Below are positions 63,989 through 64,000 of a DNA stretch of 64,000 bases, one piece after another. Both the position numbers and the translations under genes were made by a program. This DNA is from Palsa-965 sp044448685 (lineage in GTDB: Bacteria > Bacteroidota > Bacteroidia > Palsa-965): positions 12,553 through 76,552 of the forward strand of contig JBIOHC010000015.1 in the NCBI GenBank assembly GCA_044448685.1, given 5' to 3'. Under the pieces are notes generated by a model. That model did no database searches, was not told the origin of the DNA, and was given only the letters and a program-made list of their open reading frames with translations. Position 1 is the first letter of the stretch. Each line of letters begins with the position of its first letter.

Positions 63989-64000
63989 GTTAATTAATAA

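Noticed and set aside
63251..64000. Plasmid or chromosome origin inferred from the ParA gene
   Set aside because: No ParB, parS-like TGTTTCACGTGAAACA or replication gene is visible in the window.

Overview
The window looks like a chromosomal segment of a Bacteroidota bacterium. Three kinds of evidence agree: a type IX secretion (T9SS) gene (porQ) with three secreted proteins carrying T9SS type A C-terminal sorting domains; a short principal sigma factor (about 287 aa, no region 1.1); and many exact TAnnTTTG promoter elements, the -7 box that sigma factor reads. Lineage-typical families also occur: DUF4159, DUF983, an alternative GlmU-like nucleotidyltransferase, and long forms of IspH, Lgt and GAPDH. 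I see no rRNA, tRNA, CRISPR, prophage or insertion sequence. The genes are mostly housekeeping. I cannot place the organism below phylum.

Layout. 1-7.7 kb: a partial methyltransferase, a GlmU-like protein, lon, porQ, cmk and convergent ispH. 8-13.1 kb: two large T9SS cargo proteins, closed by a strong bidirectional terminator. 13.1-17.3 kb (minus strand): gap, rpoD and an HtrA protease. 17.4-24.2 kb (plus): an anchored unknown protein, dapF, an unknown membrane-protein/GNAT cluster, a seven-haem TPR cytochrome and mltG. 24.2-25.1 kb: a gene-free convergent gap holding a strict 21-bp tandem array and a large imperfect hairpin. 25.1-33.9 kb: MFS transporter, peroxiredoxin, a small secreted predicted caspase-fold protein between two direct repeats, DUF983, SulP, a spermidine synthase-like protein, a 37-aa membrane peptide, an NfeD-like protein and a frameshifted inositol monophosphatase. 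33.9-46.7 kb: lgt and mtaB, a sialidase-like T9SS protein with an NTR/TIMP-like partner, DUF4159-rsmE-patatin, and ftcD-glycosyltransferase-hutI. 46.7-64 kb: a possible outer-membrane protein, BCP-type peroxiredoxin, ilvE, an M61 peptidase, lysC-lysA, msrA, a YigZ/DMT pair, ribD, prmC, ligA, dapA and a ParA ATPase.

How genes fit together. lysC, dapA, dapF and lysA give four steps of the aspartate/diaminopimelate route to lysine and peptidoglycan, spread over three loci. hutI and ftcD are consecutive steps of histidine breakdown. PorQ serves the secretion route used by the three cargo proteins. Lon, HtrA, MsrA and two peroxiredoxins cover protein quality control and peroxide stress. MltG and Lgt serve the envelope.

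Most unusual features: the 21-bp array (about 17 units, no indel, a period of two DNA helical turns); the caspase-like gene between direct hairpin repeats; three copies of a second AT-rich hairpin family; and many genes whose start codon lies 3-8 nt after a TAnnTTTG box, which predicts leaderless or nearly leaderless mRNAs.
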